From: Paractinoplanes abujensis
Lineage (GTDB): Bacteria > Actinomycetota > Actinomycetes > Mycobacteriales > Micromonosporaceae
Length of the DNA stretch: 64,000 bases
NCBI RefSeq assembly: GCF_014204895.1
Contig: NZ_JACHMF010000001.1
Location: forward strand, 7,750,001-7,814,000
Reading direction: 5' to 3'
The notes under the pieces were generated by a model. It was not told the origin of the DNA. It made no database searches and saw only the letters and a list, made by a program, of their open reading frames with translations. The stretch's first letter is position 1. Every line of letters starts with the position of its first letter. Below, in pieces: positions 1 through 11,503 of this stretch. The position numbers were made by a program, and so were the translations under genes.

Positions 1-1584
1 GACCAGCACCCGGTCGGCCAGCAACATGAAGAACACGCTGGACGCGACCGACACGTCGGGGACCGTCTTGATGATCTCGAAAGCGGGCCGGATCGTGGCC
101 GCGGTGGTGTGGTTGGCCCCTGACACCATGCCGTCGGCCAGCCCTTCGAACACCATCATCGTGCCGAAGTAGTTGACGTCGCGCACCACGTCGAAGGCCA
201 GGTCGAGCGAGACGCCTCGCTTCTTGCGCAGCTCGGCGTAACGCTCGGCGAAATCGTCACGCCACGGGCTGTGGGCCGGGTCGACCAGCTTGGCCGCCCC
301 GATCTCGACGCCCAGCTCGCGGGCCCGGCGGGCGATCTCGCCGGGATCGCCCAGCAGCGTCAGGTCGGCGACGCCGCGGCGCAGCAGGGTCTCCGAGGCC
401 CGCAGGATGCGCTCGTCGGTGCCCTCGGGCAACACCAGGTGGCGGCGCTCGGCGCGGGCCCGGTCGATCAGGTCGTTCTCGAACATCAGCGGCGTGACCC
501 GGCTCGACCGCGCCACGTCGAGCACACGGGTCAGCTCCGCGGTGTCCACATGTTCCTCGAAGGCGCCGAGCGCAGCGTCGATCTTGCGGGGGGTGCCCGT
601 GCCCAGCCGGGCCTGAATGTGCGAGGCGGCCGCGATCGTGTGATAGCTGTCGGCGTCCACGAGCAGCATGGCCAGCCCGGTGTTGAGCTTCTCGATCACC
701 CGTACGACCCGGGGGTCGGGCGGCTCGCCCAGCGTAAGTACCAGCCCCGACAGCGTCACGTTGCCCGCCGCGTGGGCCGCGCTGGCCGCCAGCAGCAGAT
801 CGGCCCGGTCGCCGGGGGTGATCATCAGCGCGCCGTCGGTCAGGTGGTCCAGCACCGTCGGCACGTGGGCCGCACCGACGACGTAGTCGAGCACGTCCCG
901 ATCGAGCGCCCCGTCACCGCCCGACACGACAGTGGCGTCGAGCGCGGCCGCCACCTCGGCCACGGTGGGCGCGGCCACGGCCGCCACGGAGGGGATCGAC
1001 CACATCGGCACGGGCAGGCCGGCGTCGGCCCGCACTCCCTCGGTGACCCGGTTGGCGATCACGGCGACGACTGTGGCGTCCAGGTCGACCAGCGCGTGAT
1101 AGGCGCTCCGGGCGGCTCCGGCCAGCGACTCCGCTCCCCGCCCGGCCCCGCTGATCACCGGCACCACCACGCTGCCGAACTCGGTGGCCAGCCGCGCGTT
1201 AAACCCCAGCTCACGCGGAATCTCGTCGCGCTCGTCGGCCCCACCGGCCGCGAAGTCACTGCCGATCACCACCACCGACGCGGCCTGCCGCTCGACCTCG
1301 CGGTACCGCTCGACGATCCGCGAGATCAGCTCCTCCCACTTGCCGTCGGCCACCAGCGCGCTCGCCTCGGCCATGGTCACGCCGTACGACTCCGCGTAGG
1401 GGGCGACCACGGGATACCGCTTGGTCAGCATCGTCAGCAGCGGATCGTCCCCCGGCCCGGAGACCAGCGGCCGGAACACCCCGATCCGCGCGACCTGCCG
1501 GGACAGCAACTCGACCAGCCCCAGCGCGACGGTGCCCTTGCCGACTCCGGGCCCGAGGCCGGCCACATAGACGCTTCGTGCCAC
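1..1584 (-). CDS. pta: Phosphate acetyltransferase, N-terminal part (cut by window edge)
   Basis: This is the long form of phosphate acetyltransferase, which interconverts acetyl-CoA and acetyl phosphate; an acetate kinase gene often follows. The protein opens with SVYVAGLGPGVGKGTVALGL, a P-loop of the AAA_26/BioD-like N-terminal domain. A DRTGG-like middle region follows, and then the start of the catalytic PTA_PTB domain (LPEGTDERILRASE, later MVSGANHTTAATIRPAFEII). The start is a GTG at 1582-1584, just before the P-loop, with a weak TAGG upstream. About 528 codons are inside the window and the C-terminus lies beyond base 1. The product is soluble and cytoplasmic. Family assignment is confident; its acetate kinase partner is not visible. 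Confidence 0.93.
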   Translation of the reverse strand, partial: MARSVYVAGLGPGVGKGTVALGLVELLSRQVARIGVFRPLVSGPGDDPLLTMLTKRYPVVAPYAESYGVTMAEASALVADGKWEELISRIVERYREVERQAASVVVIGSDFAAGGADERDEIPRELGFNARLATEFGSVVVPVISGAGRGAESLAGAARSAYHALVDLDATVVAVIANRVTEGVRADAGLPVPMWSIPSVAAVAAPTVAEVAAALDATVVSGGDGALDRDVLDYVVGAAHVPTVLDHLTDGALMITPGDRADLLLAASAAHAAGNVTLSGLVLTLGEPPDPRVVRVIEKLNTGLAMLLVDADSYHTIAAASHIQARLGTGTPRKIDAALGAFEEHVDTAELTRVLDVARSSRVTPLMFENDLIDRARAERRHLVLPEGTDERILRASETLLRRGVADLTLLGDPGEIARRARELGVEIGAAKLVDPAHSPWRDDFAERYAELRKKRGVSLDLAFDVVRDVNYFGTMMVFEGLADGMVSGANHTTAATIRPAFEIIKTVPDVSVASSVFFMLLADRVLV

Positions 1585-1658
1585 GGATTCAACCTACCGG
1601 CCGCCTCGTCGCCCCGCCGGGTCGAAAGTCCTAACTCCGGATGACGATGGGCTCCGAG

Positions 1659-1788
1659 GATCAAGATCGAGCTGTCCCGGCCGGGTGGTGGGTGACGGAC
1701 CGTCGCTCCCGCGGGGACCGCGGCCAGCGAATCCCGCCCGGGTCCCCGCGGGAGCGACGGTCGGGACGAAGGGCTCTTGATCTTGATC
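1659..1788. repeat. Palindromic intergenic repeat, copy 1
   Basis: Two perfect 22-bp inverted arms lie at 1698-1719 and 1741-1762 with a 21-nt loop. They are flanked by a second pair of 10-bp inverted arms, GATCAAGATC at 1659-1668 and GATCTTGATC at 1779-1788. Read on the minus strand, 1762-1720 matches 20713-20755 on the plus strand at about 40 of 43 positions, so this is a dispersed repeat and not just a local hairpin. It lies between the 5' end of pta and the 3' end of the ATPase gene. A terminator role is possible but there is no T-tract. Confidence 0.8.
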
Positions 1789-1803
1789 TGGGTGGTGACG
1801 CGA

Positions 1804-2529
1804 TCAGACCGTGAGTTGCCTCAGATAGGTCTGCGGTGAGTTGAGGAAGCCGCGCCAGTTGGCCACGATGTCGAGGTCGGCCCAGGGGGTGCGGCGGATC
1901 CCGTGCGGCCCCAGTTCGAGGATCGTGGCGTCGGGCAGGGCGGTCAGCAGCGGCGAATGGGTGGCCACCACGACCTGGGCTCCGGCCGAACGGAGCTCGT
2001 CGAGGCGGGTCAACAGGCCGAGGGTCGACGTGAAGGACAGCGGAGCTTCGGGCTCGTCCATGAGGTAGAAGCCGTACCCCCGGAACTTGCGGAAGAGGAT
2101 CTCCAGGAAGCCCTCGCCGTGGCTCTGCTCGTGGAGGCCTCGATCAGGGTTGTCGCCGGGCAGCGACTCCAGGTACGTGTAGAGGCCGTGGGTGGTCTCG
2201 GCGCGCAGGAAGTACGCGTTGGCGCGGCGCCCGGGGGTGCGGATGATCCGCAGCGCCGAGCCCAGCGGGGACTCGGTGGCCCGGGTCGAGTGCATGGCGT
2301 CGCGCGAGCCGCCCTCGGGGTTGAGTCCGTGCGCGGTGGCCAACGCCTCGATCAGGGTCGATTTGCCGGATCCGTTCTCGCCGACCAGGAACGTGACGCC
2401 GGCCGGGATGTTCAGGCCGTGGTCGAGCACGGCCCGTACGGCGGGGATCGTCGCCCACCACGAGGAGCGGTCGACCTCGGCGCCGGTGTCCAGTTCGACG
2501 CGGCGGATCGGGCGGGCGCTACTCGTCAT
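1804..2529 (-). CDS. AAA/RecF-like ATPase (COG3910-type)
   Basis: This is a 241-residue P-loop ATPase of the RecF/SMC/ABC-like AAA class. The Walker A motif GENGSGKST is near residue 50, a Walker B-like segment FYLMDEPEAPLS is near 155, and the H-loop VVATHSP is near 190. This order is typical of small stand-alone predicted ATPases with unknown partners. Its ATG overlaps the end of the upstream DUF6104-type gene by 11 bp, so the two are probably co-translated. No transmembrane segment or nuclease motif is visible, so the molecular task is unknown. Family confidence is high. Confidence 0.88.
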   Translation of the reverse strand: MTSSARPIRRVELDTGAEVDRSSWWATIPAVRAVLDHGLNIPAGVTFLVGENGSGKSTLIEALATAHGLNPEGGSRDAMHSTRATESPLGSALRIIRTPGRRANAYFLRAETTHGLYTYLESLPGDNPDRGLHEQSHGEGFLEILFRKFRGYGFYLMDEPEAPLSFTSTLGLLTRLDELRSAGAQVVVATHSPLLTALPDATILELGPHGIRRTPWADLDIVANWRGFLNSPQTYLRQLTV

Positions 2530-2698
2530 CCTCGTCGTCGTCCCGGGCCAGCCACGTCGCGAAGCGCTCGATCGGGGTCTCGAACTCCGGGTTCATGTCG
2601 ACGAACGTGCGCAGCTGGTCGGCCACCCATTCCAGCGTCACGCTCTCCTCGCCGCGCCGGTTGACCAGTTCCTCGATGCCGCGATCGGTGAAATACAT
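2519..2698 (-). CDS. Small DUF6104-type protein
   Basis: This 59-residue acidic protein starts MYFTDRGIEELVNRRGEESV and ends in a run of Asp/Glu (DDDEDDE). From memory the sequence closely resembles DUF6104, a short actinobacterial family often found beside kgd, as it is here. The gene is too short for routine ORF calling, but the start, the composition and the 11-bp overlap with the following ATPase gene support it. No function is known. It reads away from the kgd terminator at 2714-2743, so it probably has its own promoter in the short gap. Confidence 0.85.
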   Translation of the reverse strand: MYFTDRGIEELVNRRGEESVTLEWVADQLRTFVDMNPEFETPIERFATWLARDDDEDDE

Positions 2699-2709
2699 GC
2701 CCGGATAGT

Positions 2710-2743
2710 AAAAGGGGGCGCCCCGCCGCAGCGGAGCGCCCCC
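2710..2743 (-). terminator. Intrinsic terminator of kgd
   Basis: On the minus strand a hairpin with arms GGGGGCGC/GCGCCCCC (2714-2721 and 2736-2743) is followed directly by TTTTA. It lies 12 bp after the kgd stop codon and is the clearest classical intrinsic terminator in the window. Confidence 0.88.
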
Positions 2744-2755
2744 TCGTCAGAGAAG

Positions 2756-6472
<3,717 letters not shown>

Positions 6473-6629
6473 TTCCGTGTTCGCCTCTTTCACCATGTTT
6501 GTCAGCACGCGACTGTTTCGTCACATGGGACGGGAAGGATTCGGCCTCAAGGCTACGCCGTGGGTGCGGGCGAACATCTTCCCACGTCGAGTGTGTGACC
6601 TCTTAGCCGAATCCTCCCCTCGGTTCTCG

Positions 6630-7448
6630 TCAGCTGATGTCGCGCCGCTTCGTCAGCCACGTGCCGAAGAAGCCCAGCACAGCCGCGTACCCGATCAGCA
6701 CGACGGCGCCGACCCAGCGCGGCGGGCTGCCGGGCAGATCAGTACCCGAGATCATCAGCGTGGACGCCGTGGTCGGCACGAGCACCTGGAAGTTGTTGAT
6801 CCACTCGGCCACGTACTCACTGAGCAGGAAGAAGATCAACCCGATGGCCGAGGTGCCGACCACGTAGGTGATGGCCAGGATCAGCGTCGCCGCGATCTGG
6901 CTGCGGATCAGCACCCCCGCGCCCACGCCCAGGATCGCCCAGAGCACGAAGGCCAGCGCGTTCAGCCCGATGGCGCGCCACACGGCAGGCTCGCCGAGCT
7001 GGGAACCCAGGTTGAGGTTGTTCATGATCAGCGGCACCACGATCAGGTTGAGGATCGTGGTGAGCAGCCAGACGGCCAGGCCGATGACGGCCGCGGCACC
7101 GAACTTGGCCAGGATGACCGACTCGCGGCGCGGCGTCGTGAGGAACGTCGTGGTCGCTGTGAGGTGGAAGAACTCACTGGTCACGATGATGGCCGAGAGC
7201 AGCACGACCACCAGCACGCCGAAGTACTGCCCGCTGGTGTAGAGGTTGGTCGCCACGTTGATCGGCAGGTTCGCGGCCTCGATCAGCTCGGCCTGCTGGT
7301 CGGGAACGTCCGACGGCGTGGGGCCCGCGCTGGCCTGGGCCCAGTTGGCGAGCACGCTGGCCGCGTACAGCGGGAGCAGGATGATGCCCATGATCCACCA
7401 CAGCGAGGTGGTGCGGACCTTGAAGAGCTCGGCGTTGACCAGACTCAT
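6630..7448 (-). CDS. ABC-2 type transporter permease
   Basis: This 272-residue integral membrane protein has about six hydrophobic segments. The first is near residues 15-40 (LWWIMGIILLPLYAASVLAN) and the last near 240-262 (WVGAVVLIGYAAVLGFFGTW). The opening MSLVNAELFKVRTTSLWW is characteristic of ABC-2 permeases. Its ATG overlaps the stop of the upstream ATPase gene by 4 bp, so they form one transcription unit. The substrate is unknown; related pairs move lipids, peptides or antibiotics. The product acts in the cytoplasmic membrane. Confidence 0.9.
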   Translation of the reverse strand: MSLVNAELFKVRTTSLWWIMGIILLPLYAASVLANWAQASAGPTPSDVPDQQAELIEAANLPINVATNLYTSGQYFGVLVVVLLSAIIVTSEFFHLTATTTFLTTPRRESVILAKFGAAAVIGLAVWLLTTILNLIVVPLIMNNLNLGSQLGEPAVWRAIGLNALAFVLWAILGVGAGVLIRSQIAATLILAITYVVGTSAIGLIFFLLSEYVAEWINNFQVLVPTTASTLMISGTDLPGSPPRWVGAVVLIGYAAVLGFFGTWLTKRRDIS

Positions 7449-8365
7449 CGGATGCCCGCCTTTCCGGCCGTGAGCTGCAGGAAGACCTGTTCGAGGTCGC
7501 CGCGTTCGGCGTGCAGCTCGTGCAGTTCGACGCCCGCCGTGAAGGCCGCGTGGCCCACCGCGGCGGCCTCGGCGCCGTGCACCAGCAGGGCGCCGTCCGG
7601 GCCCGGGGTGACTGTCGCGTTCAGCTCCGAGAGGGCTGCGGTCAGTGCCTCGGCCTGCGGGGTGCGCACCCGCACCTGCACGCCGCCGGTCATGCCGCCG
7701 AGCACCTCGTCGACCGGGCCCTGCGTGATCAGCTTGCCCGCCGCGACGATCACCACGTCGTCCGCCAGCAGCTGCATCTCGCCCAGCAGGTGGCTGGAGA
7801 CCAGCACCGTACGGCCGTTGGCGGCGAGCGACTTGAGCAGGTCACGCATCCAGCGGATGCCCTCGGGGTCGAGACCGTTGGCCGGCTCGTCGAGGATCAG
7901 CACCTGCGGGTCGCCCAGCATGGCGGCGGCGATGCCCAGCCGCTGCTTCATGCCCAGCGAGTAACCCTTGAACTTGCGGCTCGCGGCCGGGGTCAGGCCG
8001 ACCAGCTCGAGCACCTCGTCGGCGCGGCTGTCGGGCAGGCCCGAGGCGCGGCAGATCATCCGCAGGTGGTTGCGGCCGGTGCGGCCGCGGTGGGCGCTCG
8101 ACGCCTCGAGCACCGCGCCCACCTTGCGGACGGGATCGCTGAGCTCGGTGTAGCGCTGGCTGCCGAAGGTGGCCGTGCCGGCGGTCGGGGTGACCAGGCC
8201 GAGCAGCATGCGCAGGGTGGTGGTCTTGCCGGCGCCGTTGGGGCCCAGGAAGCCGGTCACCCGGCCTGAGCGGACGCGGAACGACAGATCATCTACCGCT
8301 CGGAGTTTCTTGTACTGCTTGGTGAGGCGATCGACGACGATCTCGTCGGTGCCTGGCCCGGTCAT
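7445..8365 (-). CDS. ABC transporter ATP-binding protein
   Basis: This 306-residue ATPase pairs with the downstream permease. The Walker A motif is GPNGAGKTT, the signature is YSLGMKQRLGIAAAML, the Walker B is VLILDEPANGLDP and the H-loop is VLVSSHLL. The C-terminal 70 residues form the accessory domain common in DrrA/CcmA-type exporters. The start used is the ATG at 8363-8365 (MTGPGTDEIVVDRLTKQY), with GGGGAA upstream; the frame is open further upstream, but that extension is Arg/Ser-rich and not conserved-looking. Export substrate is unknown. Confidence 0.93.
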   Translation of the reverse strand: MTGPGTDEIVVDRLTKQYKKLRAVDDLSFRVRSGRVTGFLGPNGAGKTTTLRMLLGLVTPTAGTATFGSQRYTELSDPVRKVGAVLEASSAHRGRTGRNHLRMICRASGLPDSRADEVLELVGLTPAASRKFKGYSLGMKQRLGIAAAMLGDPQVLILDEPANGLDPEGIRWMRDLLKSLAANGRTVLVSSHLLGEMQLLADDVVIVAAGKLITQGPVDEVLGGMTGGVQVRVRTPQAEALTAALSELNATVTPGPDGALLVHGAEAAAVGHAAFTAGVELHELHAERGDLEQVFLQLTAGKAGIR

Positions 8366-8405
8366 CGAAAAGTTCCCCTTCCCCGTGGAGTGAGAGGTCA
8401 ACCTA

Positions 8406-9062
8406 CTAGTTGGTGGCGATCCACGTGGCCCTGGCCCGCGCCAACGGCACAGAACAGGGGTCGTAGAGGGTCGAGAGCACCGTCGCCTTGCGACCCGAGA
8501 ACTCGATCGCCTCGCCCACCACGACACAGGTCGACCCGGGCTCGGGCAACGCGTCCGCCGCCACCGCGATCCGGCCCAGCACGTAGGTGCGGCCCGAGCG
8601 CAGCGCGGTCCAGCCGCCCGGGCAGTCCAGGGCGGCCCACAGCACGGTCAGGTCGGCGCCGGCGGGCACCACCCAGGGCGCGGCCGTCCGCCCGTCGGGC
8701 AGCGGGCCCGAAAAGATGCGCAGCCCGTCCTCGCGCTCCGGCCCGCAGACGTAACAGGTGGGGAAGGGGTGATGGGTGAAGCCCTCGTACGCCTCGGCCG
8801 CCGTCACCGCCGTGGCCGGCTCCACCGGTGCGACGGCTGGGATGTCGCCCGCGGCCTCGGTCACGGTGGCCACCAGCGTGTCGCCGTCGCGCACCGAGCC
8901 GTCCGCATACGTCAGCGTGGTGTCGAGCGGCGGCGGCACCCGCAGCGTGACCTCCAGGGCCGGGCCGCCGATCCGGGCCCCGGCCGCGGCGGCGAACGCG
9001 CCCGCCGACCACCCCCCGTTGCCGGACGTGGGCGGGCCGTTGAACCGGGCCGGAATCCTCAT
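8406..9062 (-). CDS. Hypothetical protein, possibly hotdog-fold
   Basis: This is a 218-residue soluble protein with balanced actinobacterial codon use. Its middle carries HHPFPTCYVCGPEREDGLRI, a motif seen in actinobacterial hypotheticals loosely related to hotdog thioesterases, followed by WALDCPGGW. The two halves (about 1-100 and 101-218) look like two tandem hotdog domains. No signal peptide or membrane segment is visible. It is divergent from the acyltransferase operon that starts at 9157, so the roughly 95-bp gap holds back-to-back promoters. A role in acyl-CoA handling would fit the neighbours but is inference. Confidence 0.75.
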   Translation of the reverse strand: MRIPARFNGPPTSGNGGWSAGAFAAAAGARIGGPALEVTLRVPPPLDTTLTYADGSVRDGDTLVATVTEAAGDIPAVAPVEPATAVTAAEAYEGFTHHPFPTCYVCGPEREDGLRIFSGPLPDGRTAAPWVVPAGADLTVLWAALDCPGGWTALRSGRTYVLGRIAVAADALPEPGSTCVVVGEAIEFSGRKATVLSTLYDPCSVPLARARATWIATN

Positions 9063-9156
9063 GCGAGGAACCCTCGCACAAGCCGTTCATGTTGTAGCCA
9101 TGAATCGCCTCCTGGCGCGACATTCCATCGGCAGGTGTCGCCCTTACACACATCAC

Positions 9157-9921
9157 ATGGCCGTTCTCATGACAGCCGCCGCCCCCACCGGGACCAGCGG
9201 CTACACCCTGCTCCTAGCCGACGACCCGAGCCAGGTCGAGGCCGCGCAGCGCCTGCGCCACGACGTGTTCGCGGGCGAGCTCGGCGCCTCGCTGCCGGGC
9301 GCCACCGCCGACGGGCGCGACGCCGACGAGTTCGACGAGTTCTGCGACCACCTGATCGTGCGCGACGACGCGACCGGCGCGGTGGTCGGCACCTACCGGA
9401 TGCTGCCGCCCAAGGCCGCCGAGCGGGCCGGCCGGCGCTACGGCGACGGCGAGTTCGACCTGTCCGCGCTCTCCCCGCTGCGTGACCAGCTGGTCGAGAC
9501 CGGCCGCTCGTGCGTGCACCCCGACCACCGCAGCGGCTCGGTGATCAACCTGATGTGGGCCGGCATCGCCCGTTACCTGCACCTGAACAACCTGCGCTGG
9601 CTGGCCGGCTGCGCCTCGGTGCCGCTGGACGACGGCGGCGTCACCGCGGCCGGGGTCTGGGCCCGCGTGCAGGCCAAGCACCTGTCGCCGCCCACCATGC
9701 GGGTCACCCCGCGCACCGACTGGCTGGCCCGCACCGAACTGGCCGGCGACCCCGGGACGCAGCCGCCCGCGCTGCTCAAGGGCTACCTGCGGCTCGGCGC
9801 CTGGGTCTGCGGCCGGCCCGCGTACGACCCCGACTTCAACTGCGCCGACTTCTACGTGCTGTTCTCGATGGACCGGATGGACCCGCGCTACCGCCGCCAC
9901 TTCCTCGGAGCGCAGCGATGA
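9157..9921 (+). CDS. olsB: GNAT-type N-acyltransferase, OlsB-like
   Basis: This 254-residue protein belongs to the OlsB/COG3176 family, whose members transfer a 3-hydroxyacyl chain from ACP to ornithine to make lyso-ornithine lipid. Visible signatures are AQRLRHDVFAGELGA near residue 28, DEFCDHLIVRD, VGTYRMLPP and ETGRSCVHPDHRSGSVINLM, the acyl-donor region. The ATG at 9157 is used; a second in-frame ATG lies four codons later. The stop overlaps the next gene's ATG by 4 bp (ATGA), which couples it to a PlsC-type enzyme as in olsBA operons. N-acylation is very likely; ornithine as substrate is inferred from the pairing. Confidence 0.85.
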   Translation: MAVLMTAAAPTGTSGYTLLLADDPSQVEAAQRLRHDVFAGELGASLPGATADGRDADEFDEFCDHLIVRDDATGAVVGTYRMLPPKAAERAGRRYGDGEFDLSALSPLRDQLVETGRSCVHPDHRSGSVINLMWAGIARYLHLNNLRWLAGCASVPLDDGGVTAAGVWARVQAKHLSPPTMRVTPRTDWLARTELAGDPGTQPPALLKGYLRLGAWVCGRPAYDPDFNCADFYVLFSMDRMDPRYRRHFLGAQR

Positions 9922-10703
9922 TCGGCGGCGGTGTGCTGACCGGGCTGTGGCAGCCGGTCTCGGGTTGTGGCGACCACTGCCGGGACGGCGCCGACCGGCA
10001 CGTCACCCCGGGCGTGGGCACGCTGCGCATGGTCGCCCTGGCCGTCGTGCTCGTCGGTGGTCTGCTCGTCGTGCCCCTGCTGCGCGGGCTGGCCCTGCGC
10101 GGCGTGGCCCGCGCGATGCTGCGGGTGCTCGGCGTCCGGCTGGTGCGGCGCGGGCCGGCCCTCAAGCCGGGCAGCCTGCTGGTCGCCAACCACGTCTCCT
10201 GGCTCGACATCCTGGTGCTGACGGCGGTCACGCCGGTGCGTCTGGTGGCCAAGGGCGAGGTCGGCGCGTGGCCCGGCATCGGGGTGCTCGCGGGCCTGTC
10301 CGGAGCGATCTTCATCGACCGTTCCCGCCCGAAGTCGCTGCCCGGCACCGTCGGCGAAGTGGCCGCCGCGCTGCGCTCGGGCCGCACGGTGGCCGCGTTC
10401 CCCGAGGGCACCACGTTCTGCGGCGCCAACCAGGGCCGGTTCCGCCCGGCGCTGTTCCAGGCGGCGGTGGACGCGGGCGCCCCCGTGGTGCCGGTCTCGA
10501 TCAACTACGACTCCACGGCGGCCGCCTTCATCGGCGACGACACCCTCTTCGATTCCGTACGCCGGGTCGCCGCGCTACGGTCGCTGACGGTGACCCTGGT
10601 CAGCGCGCCCGCGCTGCGCCCGGTGCCCGGGGCCGACCGCCGTGTGCTGGCCCGCGCCGCGCAGGCCTCGATGGGAGTCGGCGGGTACCGTCTCGCGGCC
10701 TGA
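9918..10703 (+). CDS. olsA: 1-acyl-glycerol-3-phosphate/lyso-lipid acyltransferase (PlsC/OlsA-like)
   Basis: This is a 261-residue PlsC-family acyltransferase. One membrane segment is near residues 38-58 (MVALAVVLVGGLLVVPLL). The catalytic HX4D block is NHVSWLD and is followed by GAIFIDRSRP and the FPEGTTF substrate block. It starts at the ATG that overlaps the olsB-like stop. In olsBA systems this enzyme adds the second acyl chain to lyso-ornithine lipid, although an ordinary phosphatidic-acid role cannot be excluded. The enzyme would act at the inner face of the membrane. Confidence 0.88.
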   Translation: MIGGGVLTGLWQPVSGCGDHCRDGADRHVTPGVGTLRMVALAVVLVGGLLVVPLLRGLALRGVARAMLRVLGVRLVRRGPALKPGSLLVANHVSWLDILVLTAVTPVRLVAKGEVGAWPGIGVLAGLSGAIFIDRSRPKSLPGTVGEVAAALRSGRTVAAFPEGTTFCGANQGRFRPALFQAAVDAGAPVVPVSINYDSTAAAFIGDDTLFDSVRRVAALRSLTVTLVSAPALRPVPGADRRVLARAAQASMGVGGYRLAA

Positions 10704-10716
10704 GCGCCTGAGAGTC

Positions 10717-10734
10717 TTTACAGAAAACTTTCAG
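10717..10734 (+). promoter_or_regulatory. Candidate response-regulator box upstream of the mprA-like gene
   Basis: TTTACAGAAAACTTTCAG contains two similar half-sites (TTTACAG and CTTTCAG) with 11-bp periodicity, as OmpR-family regulators prefer. It lies 46 bp before the regulator's ATG. A 15/18 match occurs at 13061-13078, upstream of the HtrA gene. Confidence 0.6.
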
Positions 10735-10779
10735 CTTCCGTGCAGCCGGGCTGCAGCGGGCTGATAAATACTGGGTGCC

Positions 10780-11493
10780 ATGGCCGCTCAGACCCAGCCC
10801 AAGCAGAGCGAGGCGAAACTGCTCGTCGTCGAGGACGACGCGAACATCCTCGAGCTGCTCTCCGCCAGTCTCCGCTTCGCCGGCTTCGACGTGAGCACCG
10901 CGACGAGCGGCAGCGCGGCGGTCAGCGCGGCGAAGAACACCACCCCCGACCTCGTCGTGCTCGACGTCATGCTGCCCGACCTCGACGGTTTCGAGGTCAT
11001 CCGGCTCATGCGCGAGGGCGGCCAGCGCACCCCCGTGGTCTTCCTGACCGCCCGGGACGGCACCGACGACAAGATCCGGGGCCTCACCCTGGGCGGCGAC
11101 GACTACGTCACCAAGCCCTTCAGCCTCGAGGAGCTGACCGCACGCATCCGGGCCGTGCTGCGCCGCACGACCCAGGGCGACGACGAGCCGTCCCGCCTGG
11201 TCTTCGCCGACCTCGAGCTCGACGAGGAGACGCACGAGGTCTACCGCGCGGGCCAGCGGGTGCAGCTGTCGCCGACCGAGTTCAAGCTGCTGCGCTACCT
11301 CATGCTCAACGCCAACCGGGTGCTCTCCAAGGCGCAGATCCTCGACCACGTCTGGAAGTACGACTTCCGCGGCGACGACAACATCGTCGAGTCCTACATC
11401 TCGTACCTGCGGCGCAAGGTCGACAACGTGCAGCCCCGGCTGATCCATACGCTGCGCGGCGTGGGCTACGTGCTGCGCAAACCCGCCGTCTGA
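10780..11493 (+). CDS. mprA: OmpR-family response regulator, MprA-like
   Basis: This 237-residue regulator has a receiver domain (about 13-125) with acidic pocket VVEDDA, phospho-acceptor D62 in LVVLDVMLPD, T/S in FLTARD and K in YVTKPFS. A winged-helix DNA-binding domain (about 140-235) carries LSPTEFKLLRYLM and VESYISYLRRKVD. It is followed 10 bp later by a sensor kinase and then an HtrA protease, the same order as mycobacterial mprA-mprB-pepD. TrcR/PrrA-type regulators are close relatives, so the name rests on synteny. A repeated box upstream (10717-10734) suggests autoregulation. Confidence 0.92.
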   Translation: MAAQTQPKQSEAKLLVVEDDANILELLSASLRFAGFDVSTATSGSAAVSAAKNTTPDLVVLDVMLPDLDGFEVIRLMREGGQRTPVVFLTARDGTDDKIRGLTLGGDDYVTKPFSLEELTARIRAVLRRTTQGDDEPSRLVFADLELDEETHEVYRAGQRVQLSPTEFKLLRYLMLNANRVLSKAQILDHVWKYDFRGDDNIVESYISYLRRKVDNVQPRLIHTLRGVGYVLRKPAV

Positions 11494-11503
11494 GCCCCCC
11501 GCC

